A DNA stretch of 64,000 nucleotides, taken from assembly GCA_017437785.1 (NCBI GenBank), contig JAFRXH010000098.1:1-64000 (forward strand), in the 5' to 3' direction. The notes beneath the pieces were generated by a model. It did no database searches and was not told the origin of the DNA. It was given only the letters and a program-made list of their open reading frames with translations. This document shows positions 1 through 7,625 of this stretch, piece after piece. The position numbers and the translations under genes were made by a program. Source of the DNA: Lachnospiraceae bacterium. GTDB lineage: Bacteria; Bacillota; Clostridia; Lachnospirales; Lachnospiraceae. The stretch's first letter is position 1; each line of letters begins with the position of its first letter.

Positions 1-1200
1 CAGATCGTCGGCATCCTCAATGCCCACACTTACACGAACTGTATCTTCATATACTCCTGCCGCTTCTCTCTCCTCGATACCGGTATGTATATACAGTGTT
101 GAAGCGGGATGTATCACCAATGTGCGCAGGTCTCCGATATTGCTGGCTATAAATGCATATTTAAGCGAATTGATGATACGAAAAGCTTTTTCTTTTGATC
201 CTGCCCTGAATGTCAGGATGCCGCCGGCATAACCGTTAAGCTCTTTATCAACATATTCATGATAAGGATGATCACTAAGACCTAAATAATTGACATCTAT
301 GCCTTTGGTAAGATCAAGAGCTTTTGCAAGCTTTAGCGCATTATCGCAGATCTTTTCCATCCGCAGTCCCAATGTATCCAGTCCGATATAGCTTAAGAAC
401 GCATTCGCCGGAGCCATACATCCACCGAGATTCTCCCACAGATCGGTGCGCAGTCTTAACAGAAAGGCCATTTTTCCATACTTTCTGAATTCCGAAAGAG
501 CACTGTGTTTTTCAAAATCCCAGTTAAACTTTCCACCGTATACGATCATTCCGCCGATGGCATTTCCGCCTCCGTTTATATACTTAGAGGTGGAATGCAC
601 TACGATATCAGCCCCCATTGATAAAGGTCTGGCAAGATAAGGAGTAGCTGTCGTAGAATCTACGATCAGTGGTATACCGGCACTATGTGCAGCCACAGAC
701 GCTCCTGCAACGTCCATCACGTTAAGGGAAGGATTGCTTATGAGTTCACCGAATACTGCCCTTGTCTTCTCATTAACAAGCTTTTCAACATTCTCACGGT
801 TTATTACATCAGCAAATACCGTATGTATCCCGAACTTTTCAAGATCATGAAAAAGATTTATGCTGCCGCCGTATAATCCTCTTCCGGCTATGATCTCGTC
901 TCCGCTTTCACACAATGCGAGCAGAGCGCAGGTTATCGCTGACATGCCGCTGCTGCAGCTGACAGCACCCGCACCGCCTTCCAGCTCATTTATCCTCTGT
1001 TCAAAAGCTGCAAGCGTGGGATTTCCTATGCGTGTATATGCATATCCCATGCTCTTATGAGCAAAGACTTTTTCAAGCTCCTCCATACTTTCATAAGAAA
1101 AAGCAGTAACCTGTGAGACCGGAGGCAGGATCTCTCTCTGTGAATATCCTGTCGAAGTCTTTCCATGAAGAAGCCCTGTATTAAATCCTGAATTTACCAT
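1..1200 (-). CDS. O-acetylhomoserine sulfhydrylase / Cys-Met metabolism PLP enzyme (C-terminus cut by window edge)
   Basis: PLP-dependent Cys/Met metabolism enzyme, a paralogue of the protein at 2837-4117. It begins ATGGTAAATTCAGG and stays open for 400 codons to base 1, so only the last few residues are missing. The cofactor lysine is near residue 206 in VVHSTSKYINGGG, and the YGG and SSGMSAI segments of the PLP pocket are present. Family members make homocysteine or cysteine from O-acetylhomoserine or O-acetylserine plus sulfide, or cleave Met or cystathionine; the sequence alone does not decide which. It starts 14 bases after the stop of the Rrf2 gene and is probably transcribed with it from the promoter near 1686-1714, which would place it under that repressor. 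Confidence 0.88.
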   Translation of the reverse strand, partial: MVNSGFNTGLLHGKTSTGYSQREILPPVSQVTAFSYESMEELEKVFAHKSMGYAYTRIGNPTLAAFEQRINELEGGAGAVSCSSGMSAITCALLALCESGDEIIAGRGLYGGSINLFHDLEKFGIHTVFADVINRENVEKLVNEKTRAVFGELISNPSLNVMDVAGASVAAHSAGIPLIVDSTTATPYLARPLSMGADIVVHSTSKYINGGGNAIGGMIVYGGKFNWDFEKHSALSEFRKYGKMAFLLRLRTDLWENLGGCMAPANAFLSYIGLDTLGLRMEKICDNALKLAKALDLTKGIDVNYLGLSDHPYHEYVDKELNGYAGGILTFRAGSKEKAFRIINSLKYAFIASNIGDLRTLVIHPASTLYIHTGIEEREAAGVYEDTVRVSVGIEDADDL

Positions 1201-1214
1201 CTTCCTAAAACTCC

Positions 1215-1655
1215 TCAGATAACATAATGATCCCAGCCACCGGCAACTTTGTTCCGGCATAATCCGGCAAATTCGCTCAGTTTCATTTCGCCGGTATACT
1301 GATTCAGGTTCTTATTGATCTCTTTCCAGAAGCAGTTCTTGATTATCGAACGCAGTCCGTCATTTCCCTTATCGTCGTCCATATCTGCCAGAATGGTATT
1401 ATCAAGGGCATTCAGCACCTCTCTCATGCTGATCTTATCTGCAGGCTTTGCAAGAGCATATCCTCCTCTTATTCCTTTCTGGGCTATGATAAAACCGGCC
1501 TGACGCAAAAGCAGCAGGATCTGCTCCAGGTACTTATGTGATATATTTTCCCTCTGTGCTATATCCGGTGCGGAAACAGCAGAACCGTTCTCTCCATATA
1601 ACACAATATCAGTCAGAGCGATCAGTCCGTATTCAACTCTTGTAGATACTCTCAT
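1215..1655 (-). CDS. Rrf2-family transcriptional regulator (CymR-like)
   Basis: A 146-residue winged-helix DNA-binding protein of the Rrf2 family. The N-terminus (MRVSTRVEYGLIALTDI), the KYLEQILLLLRQAG recognition region and the wing GIRGGYALAKP are typical. Only two cysteines are present (NCFW and GLCRN), so the three-Cys iron-sulfur site of IscR/NsrR is absent and it more resembles CymR, the cysteine-responsive repressor. It lies between cysK and a sulfhydrylase gene and its own promoter carries a palindrome that recurs before the metY-type gene. I infer that it represses itself, its downstream gene and the 4117-1793 operon in response to cysteine supply. Start ATG with an upstream GAGAGGAG. 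Confidence 0.85.
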   Translation of the reverse strand: MRVSTRVEYGLIALTDIVLYGENGSAVSAPDIAQRENISHKYLEQILLLLRQAGFIIAQKGIRGGYALAKPADKISMREVLNALDNTILADMDDDKGNDGLRSIIKNCFWKEINKNLNQYTGEMKLSEFAGLCRNKVAGGWDHYVI

Positions 1656-1685
1656 TTGTACTCCTCTCCCGGATGCAACTTATCA

Positions 1686-1719
1686 TATATAACATAACTT
1701 ACCTACTATGTCTATAGGT
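1686..1719 (-). promoter_or_regulatory. Promoter of the Rrf2/sulfhydrylase operon with overlapping operator palindrome
   Basis: On the minus strand: -35 TAGACA (1714-1709), 17-bp spacer, -10 TATATA (1691-1686). A palindrome ACCTA-N9-TAGGT at 1701-1719 covers the -35 element. The same half-sites at the same offset occur at 4397-4417, so this is the likely binding site of an Rrf2 protein. Confidence 0.7.
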
Positions 1720-1730
1720 TATATGATATT

Positions 1731-1759
1731 TTTTATGGCTGCCATCGGCAGCCATAAAA
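1731..1759. repeat. Perfect 13-bp inverted repeat downstream of cysK
   Basis: TTTTATGGCTGCC and its exact complement are separated by ATC. It lies just past the cysK stop (1793, minus strand). On neither strand is the stem followed by a T-run (A residues follow instead), so it is not a classic intrinsic terminator, but it would form a strong 3' hairpin on the cysK mRNA. Confidence 0.6.
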
Positions 1760-1792
1760 CAACGTTACTTAAATCAAATGTCAGTTATTCTC

Positions 1793-2725
1793 TTACTCAG
1801 TAAACAATGCCGTCGAATAATATCTGTCACCGCTGTCGGGAAGAAGTGCAACGATCACCTTGCCTTCATTCTCAGGCTTCTTTGCATATTCGATAGCAGC
1901 GAAGAGCGCTGCGCCGGAAGAAATACCTACGGAAATACCTTCCTTCTTTGCCAGAAGCTTTGCCGTAGCGAAAGCATCTTCATTGGCAGCCTTGAATACT
2001 TCATCATATACTTTGGTATTCAGGACATCGGGCACGAATCCGGCACCTATACCCTGGATCTTATGTGCGCCTGCTTTGCCTTCGGATAATACGGGGGAGT
2101 CGGCGGGTTCGAGGGCAACGACCTTCACATTGGGATTCTGCTCTTTTAAGTATTCACCTGTTCCGGTAACGGTACCACCGGTACCTACACCTGCGATGAA
2201 TATGTCTACCTTACCATCGGTATCCTTCCAGATCTCAGGACCGGTAGTAGCCTTATGGATCGCAGGATTGGCAGGATTAACGAACTGCCCGGGGATAAAG
2301 GAATCAGGGATCTCTTTTGCAAGCTCCTCAGCCTTAGCGATAGCACCCTTCATACCCTTTGAACCTTCGGTAAGTACTATCTCCGCTCCATATGCCTTAA
2401 GGATACTGCGTCTCTCAACGCTCATGGTCTCGGGCATGGTAAGTATTATCCTGTAGCCTTTTGCTGCAGATATGGCAGCCAGACCTATACCGGTATTTCC
2501 GGAGGTAGGCTCGATGATAACCGATCCCTCCTTTAATATACCTTTCTGCTCGGCATCTTCGATCATAGCCTTTGCGATCCTGTCCTTAACGCTTCCGGCG
2601 GGATTGAAATACTCAAGCTTAACCAGTACGGTAGCCTTAAGCCCCAGCTCCTTCTCAATATTGGTAACCTCTACAAGAGGTGTGTTTCCTACAAGTCCCA
2701 GTGTTCCTTTATAGATATTGCTCAT
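1793..2725 (-). CDS. cysK: Cysteine synthase (O-acetylserine sulfhydrylase)
   Basis: Fold-type II PLP enzyme that makes cysteine from O-acetylserine and sulfide. It has 310 residues, the normal length. The Schiff-base lysine is K47 in NPAGSVKDR, the substrate loop TSGNTG is at 74-79 and the phosphate-binding loop GTGGT at 181-185. A strong AGGAGG lies before the ATG. It is the second gene after the metY-type gene (stop 2837), separated by 111 bases that hold a long palindrome, so read-through from the attenuated metY promoter is likely; I saw no clear separate promoter. Confidence 0.95.
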   Translation of the reverse strand: MSNIYKGTLGLVGNTPLVEVTNIEKELGLKATVLVKLEYFNPAGSVKDRIAKAMIEDAEQKGILKEGSVIIEPTSGNTGIGLAAISAAKGYRIILTMPETMSVERRSILKAYGAEIVLTEGSKGMKGAIAKAEELAKEIPDSFIPGQFVNPANPAIHKATTGPEIWKDTDGKVDIFIAGVGTGGTVTGTGEYLKEQNPNVKVVALEPADSPVLSEGKAGAHKIQGIGAGFVPDVLNTKVYDEVFKAANEDAFATAKLLAKKEGISVGISSGAALFAAIEYAKKPENEGKVIVALLPDSGDRYYSTALFTE

Positions 2726-2752
2726 CTTTTATTTCCTCCTATATTCTTTCAT

Positions 2753-2812
2753 GATTCTTCGGGCTAAAGCCCTCAGAATGACACGGGGTACAGTCATTCT
2801 GAGCGAAGAATC
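2753..2812. repeat. 60-bp palindromic intergenic repeat (REP/MITE-like)
   Basis: Left arms GATTCTTCG (2753-2761) and CTCAGAATGAC (2772-2782) are exactly complementary to right arms GTCATTCTGAG (2793-2803) and CGAAGAATC (2804-2812). Similar CATTCTGAGCGAAG motifs are, to my knowledge, dispersed in many bacterial genomes. It sits between the metY-type gene and cysK and would fold into a long mRNA hairpin. Confidence 0.7.
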
Positions 2813-2836
2813 TATTATCTTCACTAAACTACTATC

Positions 2837-4117
2837 TTACACCGCTGCAAAGCCTTTTTCAAGGTCTGCGATGATATCGTCAATGTGCTCCGTACCAATG
2901 GACAGACGGATGGTATTTCTTCCGATACCCTGATCAGCCAGCTCCTCATCATTAAGCTGTGAGTGAGTGGTCGAAGCGGGATGGATAACAAGGCTCTTAA
3001 CATCAGCAACGTTAGCAAGGAGTGAGAAGATGCTTAAGTTATCGATGAACTTCCATGCTTCTTCCTGACCGCCCTTGATATTGAAGGTGAAGATCGAAGC
3101 TCCTCCGTTGGGGAAGTACTTCTGATAAAGTGCATGATCGGGATGATCCGCCAGTGAAGGATGATTTACCTTTTCTACCTTGGGATGTCTGCTTAAGAAT
3201 TCCACTACCTTCTTTGTATTCTCTGCGTGACGCTCCAGTCTTAAGGAAAGGGTCTCTACACCCTGCAGGAGAAGGAAAGCGCTGAAAGGTGAAATGGTAG
3301 CACCGGTATCACGCAGGAGGATCGCTCTTATAAAGGTTACAAATGCTGCGGGGCCTACCGCATCATAGAAGGATACGCCGTGATAGCTGGGATTGGGAGC
3401 TGCAATATTGGGATACTTGCCGCTTGCCTTCCAGTCGAACTTGCCGGATTCAACGATGATACCTCCAAGAGTGGTTCCGTGACCGCCGATGAACTTGGTT
3501 GCGGAATGTACTACTATATCTGCACCGTGTTCAAAAGGTCTGAACAGATAAGGAGTACCAAAGGTATTATCAACTACCAGGGGCAGTCCGTGCTTATGAG
3601 CTATTTCTGCGATCGCATCGATATCTGGAATATCGCTGTTGGGATTTCCAAGAGTCTCCAGATAGATTGCTCTGGTGTTATCCTGTATAGCGGCTTCAAC
3701 TTCTGCAAGATCATGTGCGTCCACGAAAGTGGTATTGATGCCGTACTGGGGAAGGGTGTGAGCCAGCAGATTGTAGCTTCCGCCGTAGATGGTCTTCTGT
3801 GCTACGATGTGACCGCCGTTTGCTGCCAAAGCCTGAATGGTGTAGGTAATTGCTGCTGCGCCGGATGCAAGTGCCAGTGCTGCGCTTCCGCCTTCAAGCG
3901 CTGCCAGTCTCTTCTCAAGTACATCCTGGGTTGAATTGGTAAGTCTTCCGTAGATGTTACCTGCATCTGCCAGACCGAAACGGTCTGCTGCATGCTTGCT
4001 GTTGTGGAATACATATGAAGTTGTCTGGTAGATGGGCACTGCCCTTGAATCTGTTGCGGGATCAGCCTGCTCCTGTCCTACATGTAACTGTAATGTTTCA
4101 AATTTATACTCGCTCAT
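2837..4117 (-). CDS. metY: O-acetylhomoserine aminocarboxypropyltransferase (sulfhydrylase)
   Basis: A 426-residue PLP enzyme of the MetY type, which adds sulfide to O-acetylhomoserine to give homocysteine. The length matches MetY (about 425-430). The cofactor lysine is K208 in HSATKFIGGHG; TSYVF, the IYGRLTNST segment and the TIYGGSYN motif are all family features. AAAGGAG precedes the ATG. Upstream on the same transcript lie a promoter with an Rrf2-type palindrome, a Cys-rich leader peptide and a terminator, so expression is probably set by both repression and attenuation. cysK follows. An annotation as bifunctional MetY/cysteine synthase is equally possible. Confidence 0.93.
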   Translation of the reverse strand: MSEYKFETLQLHVGQEQADPATDSRAVPIYQTTSYVFHNSKHAADRFGLADAGNIYGRLTNSTQDVLEKRLAALEGGSAALALASGAAAITYTIQALAANGGHIVAQKTIYGGSYNLLAHTLPQYGINTTFVDAHDLAEVEAAIQDNTRAIYLETLGNPNSDIPDIDAIAEIAHKHGLPLVVDNTFGTPYLFRPFEHGADIVVHSATKFIGGHGTTLGGIIVESGKFDWKASGKYPNIAAPNPSYHGVSFYDAVGPAAFVTFIRAILLRDTGATISPFSAFLLLQGVETLSLRLERHAENTKKVVEFLSRHPKVEKVNHPSLADHPDHALYQKYFPNGGASIFTFNIKGGQEEAWKFIDNLSIFSLLANVADVKSLVIHPASTTHSQLNDEELADQGIGRNTIRLSIGTEHIDDIIADLEKGFAAV

Positions 4118-4155
4118 TTTTTTATCTCCTTTTTTATTTTTTTAAATTTTGGTAC

Positions 4156-4187
4156 AAAAAAACCGGGGCTTCTTCTTTGGCTCCCGG
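4156..4187 (-). terminator. Attenuator terminator in the metY leader
   Basis: On the minus strand CCGGGAGC (complement of 4187-4180 region) pairs with GCCCCGG (4169-4163) with one bulged A, followed by seven U residues (4162-4156). It lies between the leader peptide stop (4210) and the metY start (4117). Its 5' arm CCGGGAG (4187-4181) is perfectly complementary to CTCCCGG (4279-4273) inside the leader reading frame, giving a competing antiterminator. Confidence 0.72.
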
Positions 4188-4209
4188 ACTGCTGGTCTTT
4201 CATATGGCA

Positions 4210-4338
4210 TCAACATCGTGATCTGTCAGAGCGGACGAAGATACGTTCATACGCTCCGGCCATTGTACCGGCCCGGGAGTGACGCATTCGGCAACAACAC
4301 ATTATGCTGTTTATCTTCTTAAGCTCTGTTCTAAACAT
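4210..4338 (-). CDS. Cysteine leader peptide of the metY attenuator (42 aa, three consecutive Cys codons)
   Basis: A short reading frame with AAAGGAG (4350-4344 region) six bases before ATG 4338-4336. It reads MFRTELKKINSIMCCCRM and continues to a TGA at 4210. The three Cys codons TGT TGT TGC are at 4299-4291. Just after them, CTCCCGGGCC (4279-4270) can pair either locally with GGCCGGAG (4261-4254) or with the 5' arm of the terminator at 4187-4181. This is the arrangement of amino-acid attenuation: stalling at Cys codons would free CTCCCGG to block the terminator. The protein itself is unlikely to have another role. It starts about 40 bases after the predicted transcription start. Confidence 0.78.
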   Translation of the reverse strand: MFRTELKKINSIMCCCRMRHSRAGTMAGAYERIFVRSDRSRC

Positions 4339-4382
4339 CTTAATCTCCTTTGATCTGTCCGTATTCCTCAGCGGATGGTTGA

Positions 4383-4417
4383 ATCTTAACACGATTAACC
4401 CACTATGTCAATAGGTT
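4383..4417 (-). promoter_or_regulatory. metY-cysK promoter with overlapping Rrf2-type palindrome
   Basis: Minus strand: perfect -35 TTGACA (4411-4406), 17-bp spacer, -10 TAAGAT (4388-4383), start expected near 4376. Half-sites AACCCA and TAGGTT (4397-4417) flank the -35 box, in the same position as the palindrome at 1701-1719. Confidence 0.75.
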
Positions 4418-4470
4418 TTTGTATTTTTTTATATTTTTTTTGTAAACCCTTGCAATTACAGGATTTGTAC

Positions 4471-4499
4471 TTGATTTACCTATCTGGCACTAGTATAAT
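4471..4499 (+). promoter_or_regulatory. Promoter of the second Rrf2 gene
   Basis: TTGATT (4471-4476), 17-bp spacer, TATAAT (4494-4499) on the plus strand, divergent from the metY promoter and about 65 bases before the gene start. Confidence 0.7.
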
Positions 4500-4564
4500 C
4501 AAAGTAACCTCAAGCATGCGATATATCGAAAAGACTAACTATATGACACGGGGAAGGAAAACAA

Positions 4565-4960
4565 ATGATCTCAACAAAAGGAAGATATGCTATACGCGTT
4601 ATGATAGATCTGGCTCAGAATGATGACGGAAGCTATGTACCGTTAAAAGATATAGCAGAGCGTCAGGACCTGTCAAAGAAATATCTTGAGATAATAGCAA
4701 AGGAACTGGTAAGCGGCGGTCTCCTTACCGGCGCCAGCGGAAAAGGCGGCGGCTACAGATTAAGCCGCAAGCCGGAAAAATACACTATCGGAGAGATCCT
4801 TGAACTTATGGAAGGATCCCTGTCTCCCGTGGCATGTATAGCCGATAAAAAATACAAATGCAACCGAAGGAAAAAATGTCCTACCCTTCCCATGTGGCAG
4901 GAATACGATAAACTGGTACACGATTTCTTCTACGGCAAAAAACTAAGTGACCTTCTCTGA
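4565..4960 (+). CDS. Rrf2-family transcriptional regulator (IscR-like, three cysteines)
   Basis: A 131-residue Rrf2 protein: MISTKGRYAIRVMIDLA start, KYLEIIAKELVSGG recognition region, GKGGGYRLSRKP wing. Unlike the protein at 1215-1655 it has the C-terminal cysteine trio (VACIA, KCN, KCP), as in iron-sulfur-binding IscR. It is divergent from metY, so it may sense iron-sulfur status or redox in the same region. GGAAGG lies upstream of the ATG. The GTPase gene follows on the same strand after 79 bases holding a terminator-like hairpin, so this promoter may also feed that gene. Confidence 0.85.
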   Translation: MISTKGRYAIRVMIDLAQNDDGSYVPLKDIAERQDLSKKYLEIIAKELVSGGLLTGASGKGGGYRLSRKPEKYTIGEILELMEGSLSPVACIADKKYKCNRRKKCPTLPMWQEYDKLVHDFFYGKKLSDLL

Positions 4961-4990
4961 TATATGCTCAGTCTGCAGCACTTGTCGCAT

Positions 4991-5036
4991 CCTCCGATCA
5001 GTCGTATAATAAATACGACCGATGCGGAGGTGTTTT
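4991..5036 (+). terminator. Terminator-like hairpin that buries the ribosome binding site of the GTPase gene
   Basis: CCTCCG (4991-4996) pairs with CGGAGG (5025-5030) and GTCGTAT (5001-5007) with ATACGAC (5013-5019); three more pairs join them, giving about 16 bp. TGTTTTTT (5031-5038) follows, then ATG at 5040. The only good Shine-Dalgarno of the next gene is the right arm itself. It could end the Rrf2 transcript, attenuate read-through, or hide the ribosome site. Confidence 0.65.
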
Positions 5037-5039
5037 TTA

Positions 5040-7595
5040 ATGGTTTTAGGTATACTCGCACACGTTGATGCCGGAAAGACTACAATGACAGAGGCGCTTT
5101 TATACAAAAGCGGCTTTCTTCGGCAGGCCGGACGTGTCGATTCCGGCAACAGCTTTCTTGACAACGATCCACAGGAACGCGAGCGCGGTATCACCATCAT
5201 CTCCAAGCAGGCAGAGCTGGCTTTCGGAGACAGACACATAACCCTGCTCGATACTCCGGGGCATGTGGACTTTTCCGCCGAAGCCGAAAGCGTACTGCAG
5301 GTACTCGACTATTGCATACTTCTTATCAGCGCCGCAGACGGTGTCAAAGGCCACACACTCACGCTCTGGTCGCTTCTTGAACAATACAATATCCCCTGTT
5401 TCATCTTTGTTAATAAAATGGACCAGCCCGGCGCAGATAAAGACCGGATCCTTTCACTGATAAGGGAAAAGCTCTCCGATAACTGTCTTGATTTCAGCAA
5501 CTTAAGCGATGAGCTGATAGAAAGCATAGCCACCTGCGATGAAGATCTGATGGAAGCATATCTTGACGATCCTTCCGCAGTAGACAGCCGGCAGATAGCC
5601 TCTCTCATCGGCAAACGCGCCCTCTTCCCCTGTCTGTTCGGCTCCGCCCTTAAATTCGATGGTATAGACGGGCTTATAAAACTGCTTGAAACATATACCC
5701 TTGAGCCTTCTTACGGCGAAGAGTTTTCCGCACGTGTATTTAAGATAAGCCGCGACACAAAGGGCGAACGCCTTACGCATATGAAGATACTTGGCGGAGA
5801 GCTTAAAGTTAAGGATATTTTAAATGAAGAAAAGATAAACCAGATACGTGTCTATTCGGGAGAAAAATATGAAAGCAGGAATTCTGTTTCTGCCGGCTGT
5901 ATATGCACTGTAACAGGTCTTAACGAAAGCCGTATGGGAAGCGGCTATGGCGCTTTATCCGACAGCCCGTCCCTGTTACTCGAACCCGTACTGGGTTACA
6001 GCGCATTTGCCACCGATACTACGGACAGTTCCACCCTGCTTAAATATCTGCGCGTGATCGAAGAAGAAGATCCCCAGCTAAATATAAGCTTTAATGAAGA
6101 ACACAAGGAGATCCTCGTACAGGTAATGGGTGAAGTACAGCTGCAGGTACTAAGGCGCAATATGCACGACCGCTTCGGCGTTGATATCGATTTCGGCGAA
6201 GGACGCGTAGTCTATAAGGAAACGATAAACGGCAGTGTAGAAGGCGTGGGGCATTTTGAGCCCCTGCGGCACTATGCGGAAGTGCATCTTCTGATCGAAA
6301 GCGCCGAAAGAGGCAGCGGTATGCACTTTGATTCGGTATGCAGTGAAGATATACTTTCAAAGAACTGGCAGCGGCTGATCCTCACTCATCTTAAGGAGAA
6401 AATGCACCGCGGTGTGCTTACCGGCTCGCCGCTTACCGATGTAAAGATCAGCATACTCACCGGCCGCGCACACCCCAAGCATACCGAAGGCGGCGATTTC
6501 CGCCAGGCCACATACCGCGCCGTAAGGCACGGACTCATGTATGCAGACAGCATCTTACTGGAGCCCTGGTATTTCTTCCGTATAGACCTGCCCGCAACAA
6601 ACGTAGGACGTGCGATGACTGATATAGATGCGATGAGCGGCAGTATGGACCCTCCCGTCACCGAAGGTGACAGAGCCTTTCTGACCGGGCGCGCGCCGGT
6701 GGCCTGTATAAGGAATTATGCAAAGGATCTGGCTGCCTATACCGCAGGCAGCGGCAGCATTTCCTTAAGCCTGGCCGGATATGATATCTGCCATAACGCC
6801 GGGGAGATCATCGAAGAAAAAGCCTATTCACCGCAGGCTGATCTGCGCAATACTCCCGATTCCGTATTCTGCGCGCATGGTGCGGGCTTTGTCGTACCCT
6901 GGAACGAAGTATACGACTACATGCATGTCGAAAGCCCGCTGATGCACCCCGCTGCCGCAGAAGACAACACGTTAACAGAGCACTTATCGGAATCTTACGA
7001 CGGCCCGTCCTTAGGTACTGAAGAAGTGGATGCAATTCTCAACAAGACCTTTTATTCCAACAGCACAAGCAGCGTCAGATCTGCCGCCGAAAAACGCAAA
7101 GGCGTGGGAAAAAGTGCTGCTCCCAAACCTTTTGAAACCGATAAATATGATGATTATCAGTACAGACCCATCGAAAAGAAAACACCCTTTTTAGTGGTGG
7201 ACGGATATAACTGCATATTCGCCTGGAGCGAATTAAAAAGCCTGGCTGCAGATAATTTAGACAGCGCCAGGGATAAGCTTATCGATCTGTTATCGAATTA
7301 TCAGGGATATAAAGGCTGTGAGCTGATGATAGTATTTGATGCTTACCGTGTAAAAGGACGCGGGCACATGATGCATTATCCCGTGGATCTTCAGGTAGTA
7401 TATACTGCAGAAAATGAAACAGCGGATCAGTATATAGAACGCTTTACCGCAAAGAACAATAAGAAATATGATATAAGCGTGGCCACCTCCGACAGACTGG
7501 AACAGAATATCATCTGGGGACATAACTGTCACCGTATCTCCTCAAGGGAACTGGAACTGATGGTAAGAAACGTTTCGGCTGACAACAACAGCTGA
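5040..7595 (+). CDS. TetM/EF-G-like ribosomal GTPase fused to a YacP/Rae1-type NYN ribonuclease domain
   Basis: An 851-residue fusion. Residues 1 to about 640 are a translation-factor GTPase of the ribosomal-protection type: P-loop AHVDAGKTT (7-15), ERERGITI (46-53), DTPGH (71-75), NKMD (125-128), followed by EF-G-like domains II-V. After a linker, residues 717-845 match the YacP/Rae1 family: VVDGYN, AWSELK, VFDAYRVKG, ENETADQYIE, VATSD and the SSREL motif. Rae1 of Bacillus subtilis cleaves mRNA in the ribosomal A site; TetM-type factors act at the same site. I chose ATG 5040 because GGAGG lies just before it; the in-frame ATG at 5022 sits inside that site. Tetracycline resistance cannot be assumed. 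Confidence 0.88.
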   Translation: MVLGILAHVDAGKTTMTEALLYKSGFLRQAGRVDSGNSFLDNDPQERERGITIISKQAELAFGDRHITLLDTPGHVDFSAEAESVLQVLDYCILLISAADGVKGHTLTLWSLLEQYNIPCFIFVNKMDQPGADKDRILSLIREKLSDNCLDFSNLSDELIESIATCDEDLMEAYLDDPSAVDSRQIASLIGKRALFPCLFGSALKFDGIDGLIKLLETYTLEPSYGEEFSARVFKISRDTKGERLTHMKILGGELKVKDILNEEKINQIRVYSGEKYESRNSVSAGCICTVTGLNESRMGSGYGALSDSPSLLLEPVLGYSAFATDTTDSSTLLKYLRVIEEEDPQLNISFNEEHKEILVQVMGEVQLQVLRRNMHDRFGVDIDFGEGRVVYKETINGSVEGVGHFEPLRHYAEVHLLIESAERGSGMHFDSVCSEDILSKNWQRLILTHLKEKMHRGVLTGSPLTDVKISILTGRAHPKHTEGGDFRQATYRAVRHGLMYADSILLEPWYFFRIDLPATNVGRAMTDIDAMSGSMDPPVTEGDRAFLTGRAPVACIRNYAKDLAAYTAGSGSISLSLAGYDICHNAGEIIEEKAYSPQADLRNTPDSVFCAHGAGFVVPWNEVYDYMHVESPLMHPAAAEDNTLTEHLSESYDGPSLGTEEVDAILNKTFYSNSTSSVRSAAEKRKGVGKSAAPKPFETDKYDDYQYRPIEKKTPFLVVDGYNCIFAWSELKSLAADNLDSARDKLIDLLSNYQGYKGCELMIVFDAYRVKGRGHMMHYPVDLQVVYTAENETADQYIERFTAKNNKKYDISVATSDRLEQNIIWGHNCHRISSRELELMVRNVSADNNS

Positions 7596-7625
7596 ATCGC
7601 CTTTCAATAGATAAGGAGCCGCGAT

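Noticed and set aside
1860..2456. 198-codon plus-strand open frame
   Set aside because: Antisense to cysK; composition matches a shadow frame.
5040..7595. Calling this a tetracycline resistance gene
   Set aside because: The GTPase part is only of the general ribosomal-protection/EF-G type and the protein carries an added nuclease domain; resistance cannot be inferred.
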